Positions 33,068-43,948 of a stretch of DNA of 64,000 bases are shown in pieces. The stretch's first letter is position 1, and every line of letters begins with the position of its first letter. The DNA is from Fragilaria crotonensis. Its lineage: Eukaryota; Bacillariophyta; Fragilariophyceae; Fragilariales; Fragilariaceae. A program made the position numbers and the translations under genes. The notes beneath the pieces were generated by a model. That model was not told the origin of the DNA, ran no database searches, and worked only from the letters and a program-made list of their open reading frames with translations. Location of the stretch: the NCBI GenBank assembly GCA_022925895.1, contig JAKSYS010000203.1:25798-89797 (forward strand), given 5' to 3'.

Positions 33068-35074
33068 ATGGTTGACACCAAAACTCTGACAAAGTACAAA
33101 TGTATTCTTGCTTCGTTCATGTCTTTTCTCCACAATCGTCCTGTTGGAGGTGAGTATCATCGGGATCATGTTCATGCAATGGAGGTGTTAGCTGCTATAA
33201 CTCCGAATGATGTGCTGCGGTATATGAATTTGAAGACTTTTGGGACAACAGAACCTGCAGGAGATGCGAATCCCATTTCAGCACGAGCAAACTCCTTGGC
33301 AATGGACAAGAAAGCAATCTCGTATTTCATGCCTAATCGCGACATGTGGAGTGTGACAAGAACTGAAGGTAACCCTACCCGTAGTGCGCTCGTAAATGGT
33401 CTGATCAAGCGTGTCAAGAAGAAAGAGGCAAGGAAACAAGGGGTGGATTCGCAGACTCGACGGCCCATGCTTGGTCAGGAATTTGTTGTAATGCATGACC
33501 TTTTGAATCGTAATGTTTTGTCTGCAGGCCAGAGGGTGAAGGTGCACATGATGTATTCTGGAAAGGTATGGTATATCGGCGATGGTGAACTTCCAATTCC
33601 ATTTGATAGCTCGAGTTGATGACTCAACTCAACTTGTACTGGAGCATATTCGAGTCCACGATGCGTTTCCAAATGCATTGAAAACCAGATTGAACTGGTC
33701 CAAAAATGTGGACGATGAACGAGATGCACCATGGCAGATTGTGTTGGGGTCCCTGAATCCTGTATATTGTGTTTTGTGCTCACTCGCATTGTGGCTTGAA
33801 TTAAATTTGAAGTTGAATCCGACAGCAATGAATTCTCCATATGTTTTTTGCATCAGCGATGACGTACGTGTTCCAGATGGAGGACTGAAGACAAAGGCAA
33901 TGATACAATCTTTATTTACACGTATGTTCAGACGCCAGGAATTCAAGGGGGAGGAGAATGGTGACGGTGAATTGTCTATGCTGAAGTCACAGCATTCGAA
34001 AGTATGCTGCGACATTTGCCCGACGATGTGGGGTCACTAAAGACGAGAAAGATATCAGAGGTAGATGGAAAGGAACAGGTAGAGTATCCGATGTCTATGA
34101 TGATGTTGAGCTTCCATTTCCCGATGCGAAGGTTGCTGAGAAGTTGTGTGGTGGCGGTCCTTGCTTTTATGTGCCTGACCAGACACTTGACGCGACTATG
34201 ATGAACACATTCGTTCTGAGTCGAGTCGTTCCAAATATCAGGAAGCGACTCCCAGAATCGGCGTGTCTTGTACTTGGTAAGGCGTTGTTGTGGTTGATTT
34301 GCTCTCCGCTTGCTGATGAGTACGTTCCGGGTGATTTCAAACGTGACGTTCTTTCGGAATGGGAACATGTTCGCGGGGCAGATGTTGATCCTGAAATGAA
34401 TCCAATCAAGAAGATGGCGGTGACGGTGTCAGGCGATCACGGAGCAGTCTTCATTGATATGGTTGGGGCAATTGATGTGGATGGAGTAGCTGGACAGCCT
34501 GCGCTTGGGACGAATGTGACAATGCGAAATCAATTGTTGGGTATGCAGTCGGGTTTGTTGTCCCTACGACAAGACAATGTGGAGTTAAAGACAGCGGTCA
34601 ATCGAATTCAATTGAATCTGGAGCGGTGTTTTGGCATTTTGAATGGAAATGTGAGGCGAATTGCATTGCAACCTGCGAGGCGACGGACTGCTGGTGGGGA
34701 GAGAGGCGAGGGCGAAGCAGGAGCGGAGGAGGTGCCTGAAAGAGCTGCTGCGAACGACCTCGCAATGATGGCGACGCTGATGCCGACGCCCAGAAGTCTT
34801 CACGACCTCTGGCAAGAGTATCATCATGGAGTCGGTGGGAGGAAAGCAGCTAGACTGTTCTCCTACACTGAGCGAGGTCGCTCAAAGCATCGGTACAGCC
34901 GCGCAAGGTTGTGTGGGACTTGGTATCAAGATTGATTCGCATGGGGATACTGCAGAGACCGCCATAGACAAGATTTATGCTGTCTATGGTGGTCAGACTT
35001 CAGTGACCAACATCATTAATGGGCTGAAGAGGGATAAGAAGGATGGGACTCTGAATCCCAACTTTAGAATTTAG
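33068..35074 (+). pseudogene. Crypton-type tyrosine recombinase, frameshifted
   Basis: Conserved protein blocks run through several frames: MVDTKTLTKYKCILASFMSF at 33068; ISYFMPNRDMWSVTR; NFQFHLIARVDDSTQLVLE with the first catalytic Arg; DAPWQIVLGSLNPVYCVL; HSIRKYA (HxxR) near 33993; RGRWKG and the probable Tyr nucleophile in VSDVYDDVELP near 34095; GGPCFYVPDQTLDATMMN; then RSLHDLWQEYHHGVGGRKAA and a GCR1_C-like DNA-binding tail ending NPNFRI. This architecture is that of Crypton DNA transposons, which use a tyrosine recombinase. Frame changes near 33565, 33990, 34905 and 34960 make it non-functional as read. No terminal repeats expected or seen. Confidence 0.78.
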
Positions 35075-35459
35075 CTCGCCGTAGTATGTTTTCTACTGTA
35101 CTAGTACGATACGAAGCTTTTTCTTACCATTTATACGTACTGTCGTACGCCGGAATCCTCCATTTTAGCACGGCGACAGCACGGAGTTTTTTCTACTTGG
35201 TGAATATACGAAGCCCTACATGGTTGCTTTATTTGTTTCATGAATTTTAGGTACATCCGTAGTACTCGTAGTACCATTCGCAAACAGGGATTCGCCAGCT
35301 TCGAACGATTGACAGGCACAGACAACGTTACTGGTTATTCCATCCTCACCGCATTCACTCCCGCATCTCCCATCCCAACTCGTCTGAACACTTTTGTTGC
35401 GAAGGAGGTCAAGTTGTCTTAGTTGTCTGTATCTTGAGTAATTTCAAGTTGTTGCAAAG

Positions 35460-36275
35460 ATGGCAGGGAGCCAGACGTGCGCTGGTTACATGTATACCGA
35501 CGACAACGGCACCATCACATACAGCGCAAACGAGCCTCCTAAAGCGGTTCCTTGTGCGAACCAAACTCTAAACGGCTGGGGACCTCCTCAGCATCAGACG
35601 CTGTCTTGTTGTGATGAAGGCGCGCGGTTTGCCTCTCAAGTTGGATTTGTAGGCGGGTTCAGCAATATGCCTTATTTTCTCCCCGGAAAGGGAGAGCTTG
35701 ATTCAGACTTTGCTGGTGATGACAGGTACAACGTGCAATGCGCTCCTTTCATCGACAACTTGAAGGCGACTGTTTGTGATCCCAATCAGGGCTATTACGT
35801 GCGAAAGGACCCCGCCACCAACCAAACTGTGCTTCGAATATGCCAAAAGTCATGTGACCTGGTCTTTCAACAGTGCCAATATCTCCTTCCGAATGTCAAC
35901 GCAACTGCCCGTATCGTCAATGGAACACAACTTTGTCGCGCAGCCTGGGGGACTATTTTTTTCCAAGGAGCTGCCTGTCGTTTTTCGGATTATAATCTTA
36001 GCCGCGGATTTCTTTGCGTTGCTCAAGTTCACATTCAAGTTGTGGAAAATGATTGCTTGAGCATCATAACGCCGTCAAGAGACGACATTGAAAGCTACAA
36101 ATATAATGGGTATCCAATCGACGCGTGTGTTCTACCTGAGAATATCACCGATACGCAGCTGGGTGTTGTAATCGGAGTCAGTGCCTTGGCGGGGATAGCG
36201 ATGGTCATTGCTCTCTTTTTGTATTGCTGGATAAGGCGACGTCGCAAAGAAGAAGAGTTTGCTGACAATATATGA
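35460..36275 (+). CDS. Cys-rich single-pass membrane protein, folate-receptor-like
   Basis: 271 residues. A Cys-rich ectodomain (about 1-230) with spacing reminiscent of the folate-receptor/riboflavin-binding fold: LSCCDEGARFASQVGF, VQCAPFIDNLKATVCDPNQG, RICQKSCDLVFQQCQYL, TQLCRAAWGTIFFQGAACRF. Several N-glycosylation sites (NQT, NAT, NGT, NIT). One membrane helix LGVVIGVSALAGIAMVIALFLYCW at about 235-258 and a short basic tail RRRRKEEE. No signal peptide is visible at this start; there is an in-frame stop 21 bp upstream, so a small upstream exon carrying the signal peptide may have been missed. Ligand unknown. Confidence 0.72.
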   Translation: MAGSQTCAGYMYTDDNGTITYSANEPPKAVPCANQTLNGWGPPQHQTLSCCDEGARFASQVGFVGGFSNMPYFLPGKGELDSDFAGDDRYNVQCAPFIDNLKATVCDPNQGYYVRKDPATNQTVLRICQKSCDLVFQQCQYLLPNVNATARIVNGTQLCRAAWGTIFFQGAACRFSDYNLSRGFLCVAQVHIQVVENDCLSIITPSRDDIESYKYNGYPIDACVLPENITDTQLGVVIGVSALAGIAMVIALFLYCWIRRRRKEEEFADNI

Positions 36276-36891
36276 CAGAACGATGCCTGCATACCCACAC
36301 CCCCGTACCTGGTACCAGATACACTAGTACCCATGAATAAATCGCTCGATGTATCACATCAATACATGCTCACATGACGACGATCATAATCGATTCAGAA
36401 CTGATTTAGAGGAAAGTGCCTATAATACTCAACACCCAGCGAGCCTACACCAAAACAATGCATCTCTTGCTACAGCCCCTTCGTTTCATCGATACTTGGC
36501 GTAGACCGTTAGGGTACCGGATGTAGTTATGAGTAATTACAACAATGTTGCATCACCTCGAGTCGATTCAAATGTATTTAGACACGGGTGGGCACAACGA
36601 AAATCTAAATCTAATCCATGCATCAGGTCTCTTCAAAGACACTACACGTACACCTTCGGCGCCGCAAAAATGCGACATGAGCGTTGATCCTTTCCGTCCC
36701 GCAAGTCGATCTCAACATCTCTGGGGTTGATGACGATCACGAGATTGCAACTTGTGCACGCACCCCCAAGAAAATAATCAATTTCCTGCTGCCACGACAC
36801 TGTCCACTCGAATCTAAAACGCTAACTCGGGTGGGTACCACCGCGACGGGGAACTTACAAATTATTGTCGATACGACATCGTCAAGTGATG
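36276..36891. other. intergenic, no gene seen
   Basis: Spacer between convergent genes. No conserved ORF, RNA or repeat recognised. Confidence 0.4.
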
Positions 36892-37548
36892 CTAGTCTAC
36901 CTTTTCAAGTTTGGTAGAGGTCGCTTTTTTCCCGGGAAAGACAATTCTCAAAAGCACTACGAAAAGGGCACCTACGACTCCTCCGATCAACATCAATGCG
37001 ACGGCCGCATTCTTTCGATATTTCGCAATGTGATCCATATCCTCCAGTACGACCGATACGAATCGAGATGAGTTCCTCCATACTTTTTGAACAAATTCCA
37101 TCCAACCATCCCAAAACGTCGGTGGTGGGGGTACGACCGACCCCACTATACTCTGGTACCGCGTTTCTACAAAGGACAGCATGGCTTGAACCGCGCCATC
37201 GCCGGATATTGGGCCTCGGTAGGTGCACATGCGGTTCTTGACAAAGTAGAGGTGGGTGGGATAAAAGCGAATCCCCAAGCGTTGCGAGAGCTTGCGATTT
37301 TCTAGAACGTTCACAATGCCAACGTGAATTCCGTCCGAAACGATGGATGCAAGGTCCTGAAGCACCGGGTCGCGAGAGATTTTAGATGTGGTGAACATAA
37401 CAAACCATTTACCATTGGTTTGGCCAGAAGATGCTCTCGTCAGACGCTCAAAGTTGGACTCGTCAAGCTGTATTACTGCGGACGACAAAACCAGGGGCGA
37501 GGAACAGAGGAGAAGAATTACAAGACGGGTTACCATGGTTATTGTCAT
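36892..37548 (-). CDS. ER thioredoxin-fold membrane protein without CxxC, second copy
   Basis: 218 residues from the Met at 37548, which begins the signal peptide (MVTRLVILLLCSSPLVLSS). The thioredoxin-like part includes SNFERLTRASSG, KWFVMFTTSKISRDPVLQDL, VGIVNVLENRKLSQRLGI and the cis-Pro-like FYPTHLYFVKN. The active-site cysteines are both absent. Conserved linker VVPPPPTFWDGWMEFVQKVW then a C-terminal membrane helix (AAVALMLIGGVVGALFVVLL) and basic tail. Same overall plan as 31662-32282, so probably distant paralogues. Confidence 0.75.
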   Translation of the reverse strand: MTITMVTRLVILLLCSSPLVLSSAVIQLDESNFERLTRASSGQTNGKWFVMFTTSKISRDPVLQDLASIVSDGIHVGIVNVLENRKLSQRLGIRFYPTHLYFVKNRMCTYRGPISGDGAVQAMLSFVETRYQSIVGSVVPPPPTFWDGWMEFVQKVWRNSSRFVSVVLEDMDHIAKYRKNAAVALMLIGGVVGALFVVLLRIVFPGKKATSTKLEKVD

Positions 37549-38087
37549 CGCACTGCTCCCGCGTCCCTTAGCAAGCCTCTTGTTGTCACGACGACTTGTG
37601 TGTGATACGGTCTCACGGTATAGGATGCGCAATGGCCGGATCGATTTTTTTCGTGGACGACCCTGTGGAAGGGCCCCCAGCCATTGCCTCTAGTGGTATA
37701 CGGGAGTACTGTCGTCTACTAACTACTGGTACGGTGCGGGGCTCAAGATTTGTAGGCAGTACAGTACTCCAGTACTTGTACCGGTATTCTTCTTCTTCTT
37801 CATTTGCAAGCATGGATCTCTGTGATCGGGGCATAAACGGTGTCTTTTCTGTAGGTACAATATTCAGTACCTTGTACAAGTACTCGTACCTCGTCGAAAT
37901 TGTGAGACGCGGCAGGGCAGGCTGCACGTTGTGAATTGACGTTACCTGTCAACTGACTTTGTGCTTTCGTATGCTCTTGAACAAAGGAAATGGGTCCGCA
38001 ATCTTCACTATTTCTTACATTCCCATCACAAACTGTGCCATGTCAGTCGTCGATTCTGTATAGCGACTTCTTTATCTGCTCTATAGT
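37549..38087. other. divergent promoter region
   Basis: Between the thioredoxin-like and radical-SAM-like genes, transcribed divergently. GTAC-rich 37690-37900. No gene seen. Confidence 0.4.
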
Positions 38088-38804
38088 ATGATAATCAAAG
38101 CCCCCTTCTATACCTATGCCCTAGGTCGAACGCTCTACATTCCCATCACATGTCGTAGCAACTCGCGAACTTTGCCCGAGACGCGTGGCCCCGGATTCAC
38201 TCTGTCATCGCACACGGTGGCCGCCCTTTGTCGATTTCGCGATCTTGAATGCCAAAATCAAAGGTGGTCGTATTGGTGTAACTGGCTTGACACGCAAGAC
38301 ATAAACCAACATCTACCGGAAGCGTTGGTGAAGGTTGTTGCTATTGACTACAATCCGTCAATAGAAATCATCCTCAAGGATGAGATTCAAGGCCAAATGG
38401 AACGATCGGAGTGGACAGAGCTTAGATTGGGCGGCGAGGGCGAACCGACATTGAATCTGTCAGCTGTGGAATATTTATCCCGAGAGTTTAGTGACAAGAT
38501 TACCATGACAGTGATGACTAATGGCTTGACAGATTGTGCCTCCTCCCTAAAAGAATGGGGAATCTCGGGGGTGAGTGTGGCGTTTCCCACAAGCGATCCA
38601 AATCAATACCTTACACTTATGGATCCGCTGGTCGATAATGGGCATGAGCGAGTTTGTTCCTTCGTTCTCAGTGCTTTGGCCTGTGATTTGCAAGTGGAAC
38701 TTACTGCCATCGATCGGCCTGATGTCAATCAGGTCAAGACTCAAGAGTTGGCAAGGCGCTTGGGTGTTGAGACCGAGATACGATGGAGACCTTACTTCCC
38801 GTGA
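38088..38804 (+). CDS. radical-SAM-like protein (TatD-linked type) lacking the FeS cysteines
   Basis: 238 residues. The start YALGRTLYIPITCRSNSRTL corresponds to the entry strand of TatD-linked radical SAM proteins, where CxxxCxxC normally binds the 4Fe-4S cluster. Here only one Cys remains and the others read Ser and Thr/Leu. Downstream the radical-SAM pattern is preserved: ELRLGGEGEPTLNLSAVEYL, KITMTVMTNGL, GVSVAFPTSDPNQYLTLM and VELTAIDRPDVNQVKTQELA. Probably a non-catalytic relative or an enzyme with another mechanism. The start is the first Met in frame and puts the entry strand at residue ~10. Confidence 0.7.
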   Translation: MIIKAPFYTYALGRTLYIPITCRSNSRTLPETRGPGFTLSSHTVAALCRFRDLECQNQRWSYWCNWLDTQDINQHLPEALVKVVAIDYNPSIEIILKDEIQGQMERSEWTELRLGGEGEPTLNLSAVEYLSREFSDKITMTVMTNGLTDCASSLKEWGISGVSVAFPTSDPNQYLTLMDPLVDNGHERVCSFVLSALACDLQVELTAIDRPDVNQVKTQELARRLGVETEIRWRPYFP

Positions 38805-39077
38805 ATGGCGATGGTTCGATCCATATGAAAGGAGAGATTTGGTCAGTGATTGCTCATGATCCAACGGTTCATGCAAAAAGTCATGACCTGAGGACTGAGG
38901 CGGCCGCTCAAGCGAATATTTGAAGGCAGTTTATGCCATTGGCAATTCGTTTTCGTGACATTTCTAGTCTGATATGCTGTACATTGTACCATAGGAGTGG
39001 TGCATGTCAAAGCGCAAGGCGAACTTCAACTAAATGCCTAGCAATATTTCTTTGGTCAAGAGATGTAAACCATACGT

Positions 39078-40674
39078 CTAAACTACTTCACGGTCTTTTG
39101 GCTTGATCTCCGGGGCCTCAGGTCCCATAATGGTCTGCATGATCTTTCCTGTCACGATGTATGGGTCAGCATTGGATGACGGTCTGCGGTCCTCAAAGTA
39201 TCCCTTGCCCTCAGCCTCGGTATCACGTCCAATACGAATGGAGGCGCCGCGATTTGCAACACCGTACGAGAAAGTATCCATAGAAGCTGTTTCGTGCTTT
39301 CCGGTCAAACGCAGTTCGTTGCCCTCTCCGTAAACAGCAATGTGTTCAGCGTGCTTGGCCCCAAGCTTGTAGATGGCCTTCTTAATAACCTCGAGACCAC
39401 CCTCTTCGCGCATGGCCTTGGTGGAAACGTTAGTGTGCATGCCAGCACCATTCCAATCTCCCTGAACAATGGGCTTAGGATGAAGAGTGCAGTAGACCTG
39501 GAAATCCTCGCACACGCGCTGGAGGATATACCTTGACATCATGAGCTGATCCGCTGCGTCGATTCCAACACAAGGTCCGACTTGGTATTCCTGTTGTCCA
39601 GGCATGACTTCTCCGTTAACACCTGAGATCTCGATACCCGCGTACAGACAGGCTTGGTATAGGGAGTCAGTGATGGCACGTCCAAAGTTATTCTCTGGAC
39701 CAACGGAGCAGTAGTATGGTCCTTGAGGGCGACTTGGCATACCGCCCTCTGGCCAGCCAAGAGGAGTTTTTGTGTCCATGTTGAACAGAGTGAACTCTTG
39801 CTCACATCCGAACCAGATCTGTTCGTCGTCGTGACCTTGGAAGGCCTTCACAGCTAGCAGTATTACATGAAAAAAAAGAGAAAAGGTGAGATTCGCCTTG
39901 TGATCCAGGACATTTTTCGACAACAGGAAACTTTCGCGAATTTTGTCGTTAGTTCCAATCGTGTATCGCTTGCTGCACGCCGAAACAAAAGTGGACTGTT
40001 GTCTGACAGTAAAACTCCAGAACAGTAAAACCACTCCGAAGTCCTTGGCATACGTGAAGATGGACTGCCGGGGACGATGCACCGAAGATCGAGGATGAGA
40101 TGTGATTTGGTAGGGGAATCGACTTACCAACAGCACGGTTGTTCGTTGGGAGTGGCTCGCCAGCAGGAGTGTACGTATCGCACATGACGAGGATATTGTT
40201 CAAACCATCGGAACGAGGGCGGAAAGGATCCTTGAAGATGCGCTGTGGCCTGATGAAGTGACAATGGTATGAGGAATCAATAAATGTCAGCAGACGGCAT
40301 GGAGAACCTGCAACTTACTTGAGGATTACTTCAGAGTCGTCACCAGGGGCTTGGCCGGTGGATGATCCGTCGAAGTTCCACTTAGGAAGGGAATCAACAT
40401 CCTTTCCCTTGGAAGCAGGAAGGGTGCGGGTCTTGGATCTAGTGTTACCGTCCGCATCAACCCAGACATACTCTGCTAGGATCTTGTCATCAGGAAAGCC
40501 AAGGCTTTGGTATTTTGCAATAACTGCTGGGTCAAGCGACGATTGACCAGTTTTTGGCGTTAGGATTCCAGCCATTTCGATGGCGGTGGCTCGGCGGGAA
40601 AAGGTGGCAGCAGGGGCAAAAGAGGAGACGCCGCCGATAGCGGCAAGCACCAGTACTGCTGTTGAGAATTTCAT
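39078..40674 (-). CDS. GLN2: glutamine synthetase type II, plastid-targeted, three exons
   Basis: Condenses glutamate and ammonium to glutamine using ATP. Exons 40319-40674, 40128-40249 and 39078-39853; introns 69 bp and 274 bp, GT-AG, joined length 417 residues. N-terminal signal peptide with SSFAP at residues 17-21, the diatom plastid cleavage motif, so the enzyme acts in the plastid. Diagnostic GSII sequence: [59 protein letters not shown], the ATP-binding [19 protein letters not shown] and [20 protein letters not shown]. Intron 2 is about four times longer than other introns here. TGACGTCA occurs about 230 bp upstream. Confidence 0.96.
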
Positions 40675-41088
40675 GTTGGCAGTTGTTTGTGAGAAGGTGA
40701 GTCAAATGCGAAATGCCAGATTTTTGGAAATGTGGGATCAGGCTGGTTCGCGATCTTTTGCATTCTCGGGTATTAAAGGTGATAAGGGCGGAATATCACG
40801 TTTTCGTCTCTTTGCACATCAAGGAAGTCGAGTTTTCAGTACATTATTCACGCATTTTTGTAGCACAGTGAGAAGTGTACTCTGTGGCTACAATTGATTG
40901 ACGTCAGTCGATCTGCGATCACTATATGCATATACTAGTGGGTACTTGTACTGTACCTCACATTTGATCGGAGTGTCTACTACAGGAAACTGGACGTACA
41001 GTACCCCCAACCTGGTCGTACTCCGTACCACTACTTTTACTGTTACTGTTTACTTTCAGTACTCAACCCTGGCGAAGTGAAAAAATTC

Positions 41089-41192
41089 AGACAGTATTCA
41101 TTTGATCCAGTACCCCAGAGTGGTCATACTCCGTAACAGACGGACGCACGCACGCACACACGCACACAATTAATTTATAATATAGTAGGATA
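41089..41192 (-). repeat. partial unit of the 324-bp repeat
   Basis: First ~104 bp of the unit (from TATCCTACTATA to GAATACTGTCT in minus sense) directly adjoining the full unit at 41194, so this locus holds 1.3 tandem copies. Confidence 0.85.
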
Positions 41193-41193
41193 G

Positions 41194-41517
41194 TTGGTCG
41201 GACTTTTGGAATACGTGTACGGTATGGGTTGTGCACGGTTGTGTGTACTGTTTGTACAGTTCAGTACTATACGCAAGTAGTGCAGTACCCCAGAGTGGTC
41301 ATACTCCGTAACAGACGCACGCACTGACGCAACTACGTATATGCAAATCTTACCGACATCGCTTACGGAGTACTCCAGTATGCATGTATGACATATATCA
41401 TACTCCGAGTATGAGACAGTATTCATTTGATCCAGTACCCCAGAGTGGTCATACTCCGTAACAGACGGACGCACGCACGCACACACGCACACAATTAATT
41501 TATAATATAGTAGGATA
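41194..41517 (-). repeat. 324-bp interspersed repeat, copy 2
   Basis: Same length and practically the same sequence as 11973-12296, in the opposite orientation and 29 kb away. The flanks are unrelated. Confidence 0.9.
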
Positions 41518-42317
41518 TGCATAAAACCAAATGGTTCCTTGCCCTGATGAGGGAACAAGCTGACGTCATCGGCATCGGTCGATCCGTATAGCCCGTATTC
41601 ATACTACAGTACATGTATGATACGGGGCTGCTGTACAGTACCTGGTACCAGGTACAGTATGCATATGCATACACACGGAGAATTCATTTGAAGCATCATC
41701 GTACAAGTACAAGTACATGTAGTCGTACATACTGCATAGCTGCGCATAATAGGACAAATAAAGAAGGTGTAAAACGAAATACTGGAAGCTACGCAGCGGT
41801 CGGAGTATCGGTAGATTCTGTGTTGTCCTAAACGCTACCAGGTACCAGCTACCAGGTATTGGAGTTCTGGTACTGGTACATGAACATACTAGCAAACCAC
41901 GTCGCACAGCAGTAATAGCAGTACTAACCACTATGTAATGCACCACCCTTTTACTGACTATGACATACTTACCTTCCGGTATGCAAACTTCTACAACTAG
42001 TACACTAGTAGGAGTACTATCTACTGTACTGAGTTGTAATGACAATGACTACTGACTTCTTGCAGTACTGGTACTAAAGAAGACTGGTACTTGTATGTCA
42101 TATTCGTACCCAGTACAAGAGAGGGAGGAGTTTGGAGCGAGCTTCGATTTGTCAACGGAGAGTGCCTACACGTCGTGTGCTGGCAGCTGGCTTGAGGCAT
42201 GTTCATGTTGGGCGCGTACTTGAGTATTTGAGTCACAAGTCGCAACTCAGTTCGGACCAGCCGATCGACAGCGGGTGATTCAAACTGTAATAAAGTCGCG
42301 CTTGGTTCAGTTCCGCC

Positions 42318-42860
42318 ATGATCAAGGGTATCCTCATAGTCAACAACCAGGGCAAGCCGCGACTTGTCAAATTTTACCAGTCTGTCACATCTGAGGAGAA
42401 GCAACAATCTGTCATTCGACGAGTCTTTCAACAAGTTGCGCAACGACCCGATAGTTTCTGCAATTACTTGGAGGGTTCGATACCCGAGTGGGGTGAAAAC
42501 ATCAAGCTCATCTACCGACATTACGCAACCTTATACTTTGTATTTGCTGTTGACTCTCAAGAATCTGATTTGGGAATATTAGACTTGATTCAAGTCTTCG
42601 TTGAGGCGCTCGACAAGTGCTTTGAGAATGTTTGTGAATTGGATCTGATTTTTCACTCGGATCGGGTACATTACATCCTGGACGAAGTGGTCATGGGTGG
42701 GATGGTGCTGGAAACCAATATCAACCAGATTCTACAAGCAATAAAGGATCAAGGCAAGATGCACACGGATTCCTTGACAAAAGTGGACGCGGGCGACTCT
42801 GCCAGTGCAATTCGAGAACGATTAGGTGGTGACGTCTCAAAGTGGACGTATAACTGGTAG
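42318..42860 (+). CDS. AP3S: AP-3 complex subunit sigma
   Basis: 180 residues, single exon. Small chain of the AP-3 clathrin adaptor, which sorts cargo from endosome or Golgi to lysosome/vacuole-related organelles. Starts MIKGILIVNNQGKPRLVKFY, with the longin-like pattern continuing in KLIYRHYATLYFVFAVD, LGILDLIQVFVEALDKCFEN and VHYILDEVVMGGMVLETN. The GSIPEWGENIKLIYRHYA segment is typical of sigma-3 rather than sigma-1 or -2. A C-terminal extension of about 30 polar residues follows the core. Converges on the BI-1 gene with a 52-bp gap. Confidence 0.94.
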   Translation: MIKGILIVNNQGKPRLVKFYQSVTSEEKQQSVIRRVFQQVAQRPDSFCNYLEGSIPEWGENIKLIYRHYATLYFVFAVDSQESDLGILDLIQVFVEALDKCFENVCELDLIFHSDRVHYILDEVVMGGMVLETNINQILQAIKDQGKMHTDSLTKVDAGDSASAIRERLGGDVSKWTYNW

Positions 42861-42912
42861 CTGCTACAGTAAACAAGCTTAGTTGCTGGAACGCATTCAG
42901 GATTGTGTTTCA

Positions 42913-43948
42913 TTACTTTCTTTGATCTTCTCCAATCAGTCGCAAGATATAGATGAACATGTTGATAATGTCATTGTACAGTGACATGGCGCCGAATACG
43001 TAATCCTTCTCGTTCATTTGGTACTTGCTGTACTTGCCCGCCACAATGAGTTTGGTGTGGTAGGCTAGGTAGAACGAGAATAGTACTGCACCGGCGAACG
43101 ACATCCACGCGTCTCGCATCGGCAAAAACCCGGCCGGAATGATCCCGTACTGCTCTAATAGATTGATCAAGATGAACATGAGGAATATCATTCCTGCCGA
43201 TGAAAGGCCTGCACCCCATTGAGAAAGATCATACTTGGAGTTCTTGTTCAAAATGGTATACGCCGACACGGTAGTGGCTGCAACAGCCGTCGCTCCCATG
43301 GCCGCGAGCACAGCTGAAAACTGGTAAAAGCTGGAAATGAAACCCACTGCGACCGATTCACCCAGTGTGAAAAGCGCAAGTAACTGCCATTTCATGGGAG
43401 CCTCCCGACGGGCTCGGACAGAACCGCAAACCAAAAACCAGGCGATTGATGATATGCCTAAAGAAAGAAGAGGAACAAAAGATCCAGCTTGTCTCATCCA
43501 AGCACCAACCTGAGGGTTCATTCCAAAGAACAGTACTGATAAGGCTGTGACAAGTAATTGACCGGATAATATCGCATAGACTCGAGCTATAGCATAGAAC
43601 GGGGGCAAATGAGTCGGATACATTTCATCAACGAGCTCGTATGACAACGCGTCATGGCGGCTTACCAATGAATGTGTTGCGATCCTCTCTAGTCAAGAAG
43701 GCGTTGATCATGTTCTTTGTTTCCTGGTTCTCGTCGTCATCCTTGGTGAGATCCTCTACGATTGGATAAAGCCGTTGGTGTTGTTGCCGTTGCGACTGGC
43801 TTCCAGGTTTGCGAACCCCCATGGGACCAAACAACCGAGGCCCTCCGCCACGTTGACCTAACTGAGGGGATTCGGCATGGCATGACTGCAGGGATAGGAC
43901 CACAGTGAACAACAGCGCTATGCAAGGAATGCGAAGGATGAAATTCAT
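42913..43948 (-). CDS. BAX inhibitor-1 / TMBIM family membrane protein, two exons
   Basis: Exon 1 43666-43948, 79-bp intron (GTAAGC...GCTATAG), exon 2 42913-43586, total 318 residues. Signal peptide (ILRIPCIALLFTVVLSLQSC) then a ~70-residue polar region, then the transmembrane core beginning FIARVYAILSGQLLVTALSV, the LFG/BI-1 entry motif. About seven membrane helices, including LLALFTLGESVAVGFISSFY, AVLAAMGATAVAATTVSAYT and the final DIINMFIYILRLIGED, which carries the conserved charged C-terminus. BI-1 proteins form pH-sensitive Ca2+ leaks in ER or other membranes. Location here is inferred as secretory pathway. Confidence 0.9.

Larger units (their letters stand above)
40675..42317. other. 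intergenic with tandem 324-bp repeat and GTAC-rich DNA
   Basis: Contains the GS promoter with a CRE-like TGACGTCA near 40900, the repeat units at 41089-41517 and strongly GTAC-rich DNA 41590-42110. No gene supported. Confidence 0.5.
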
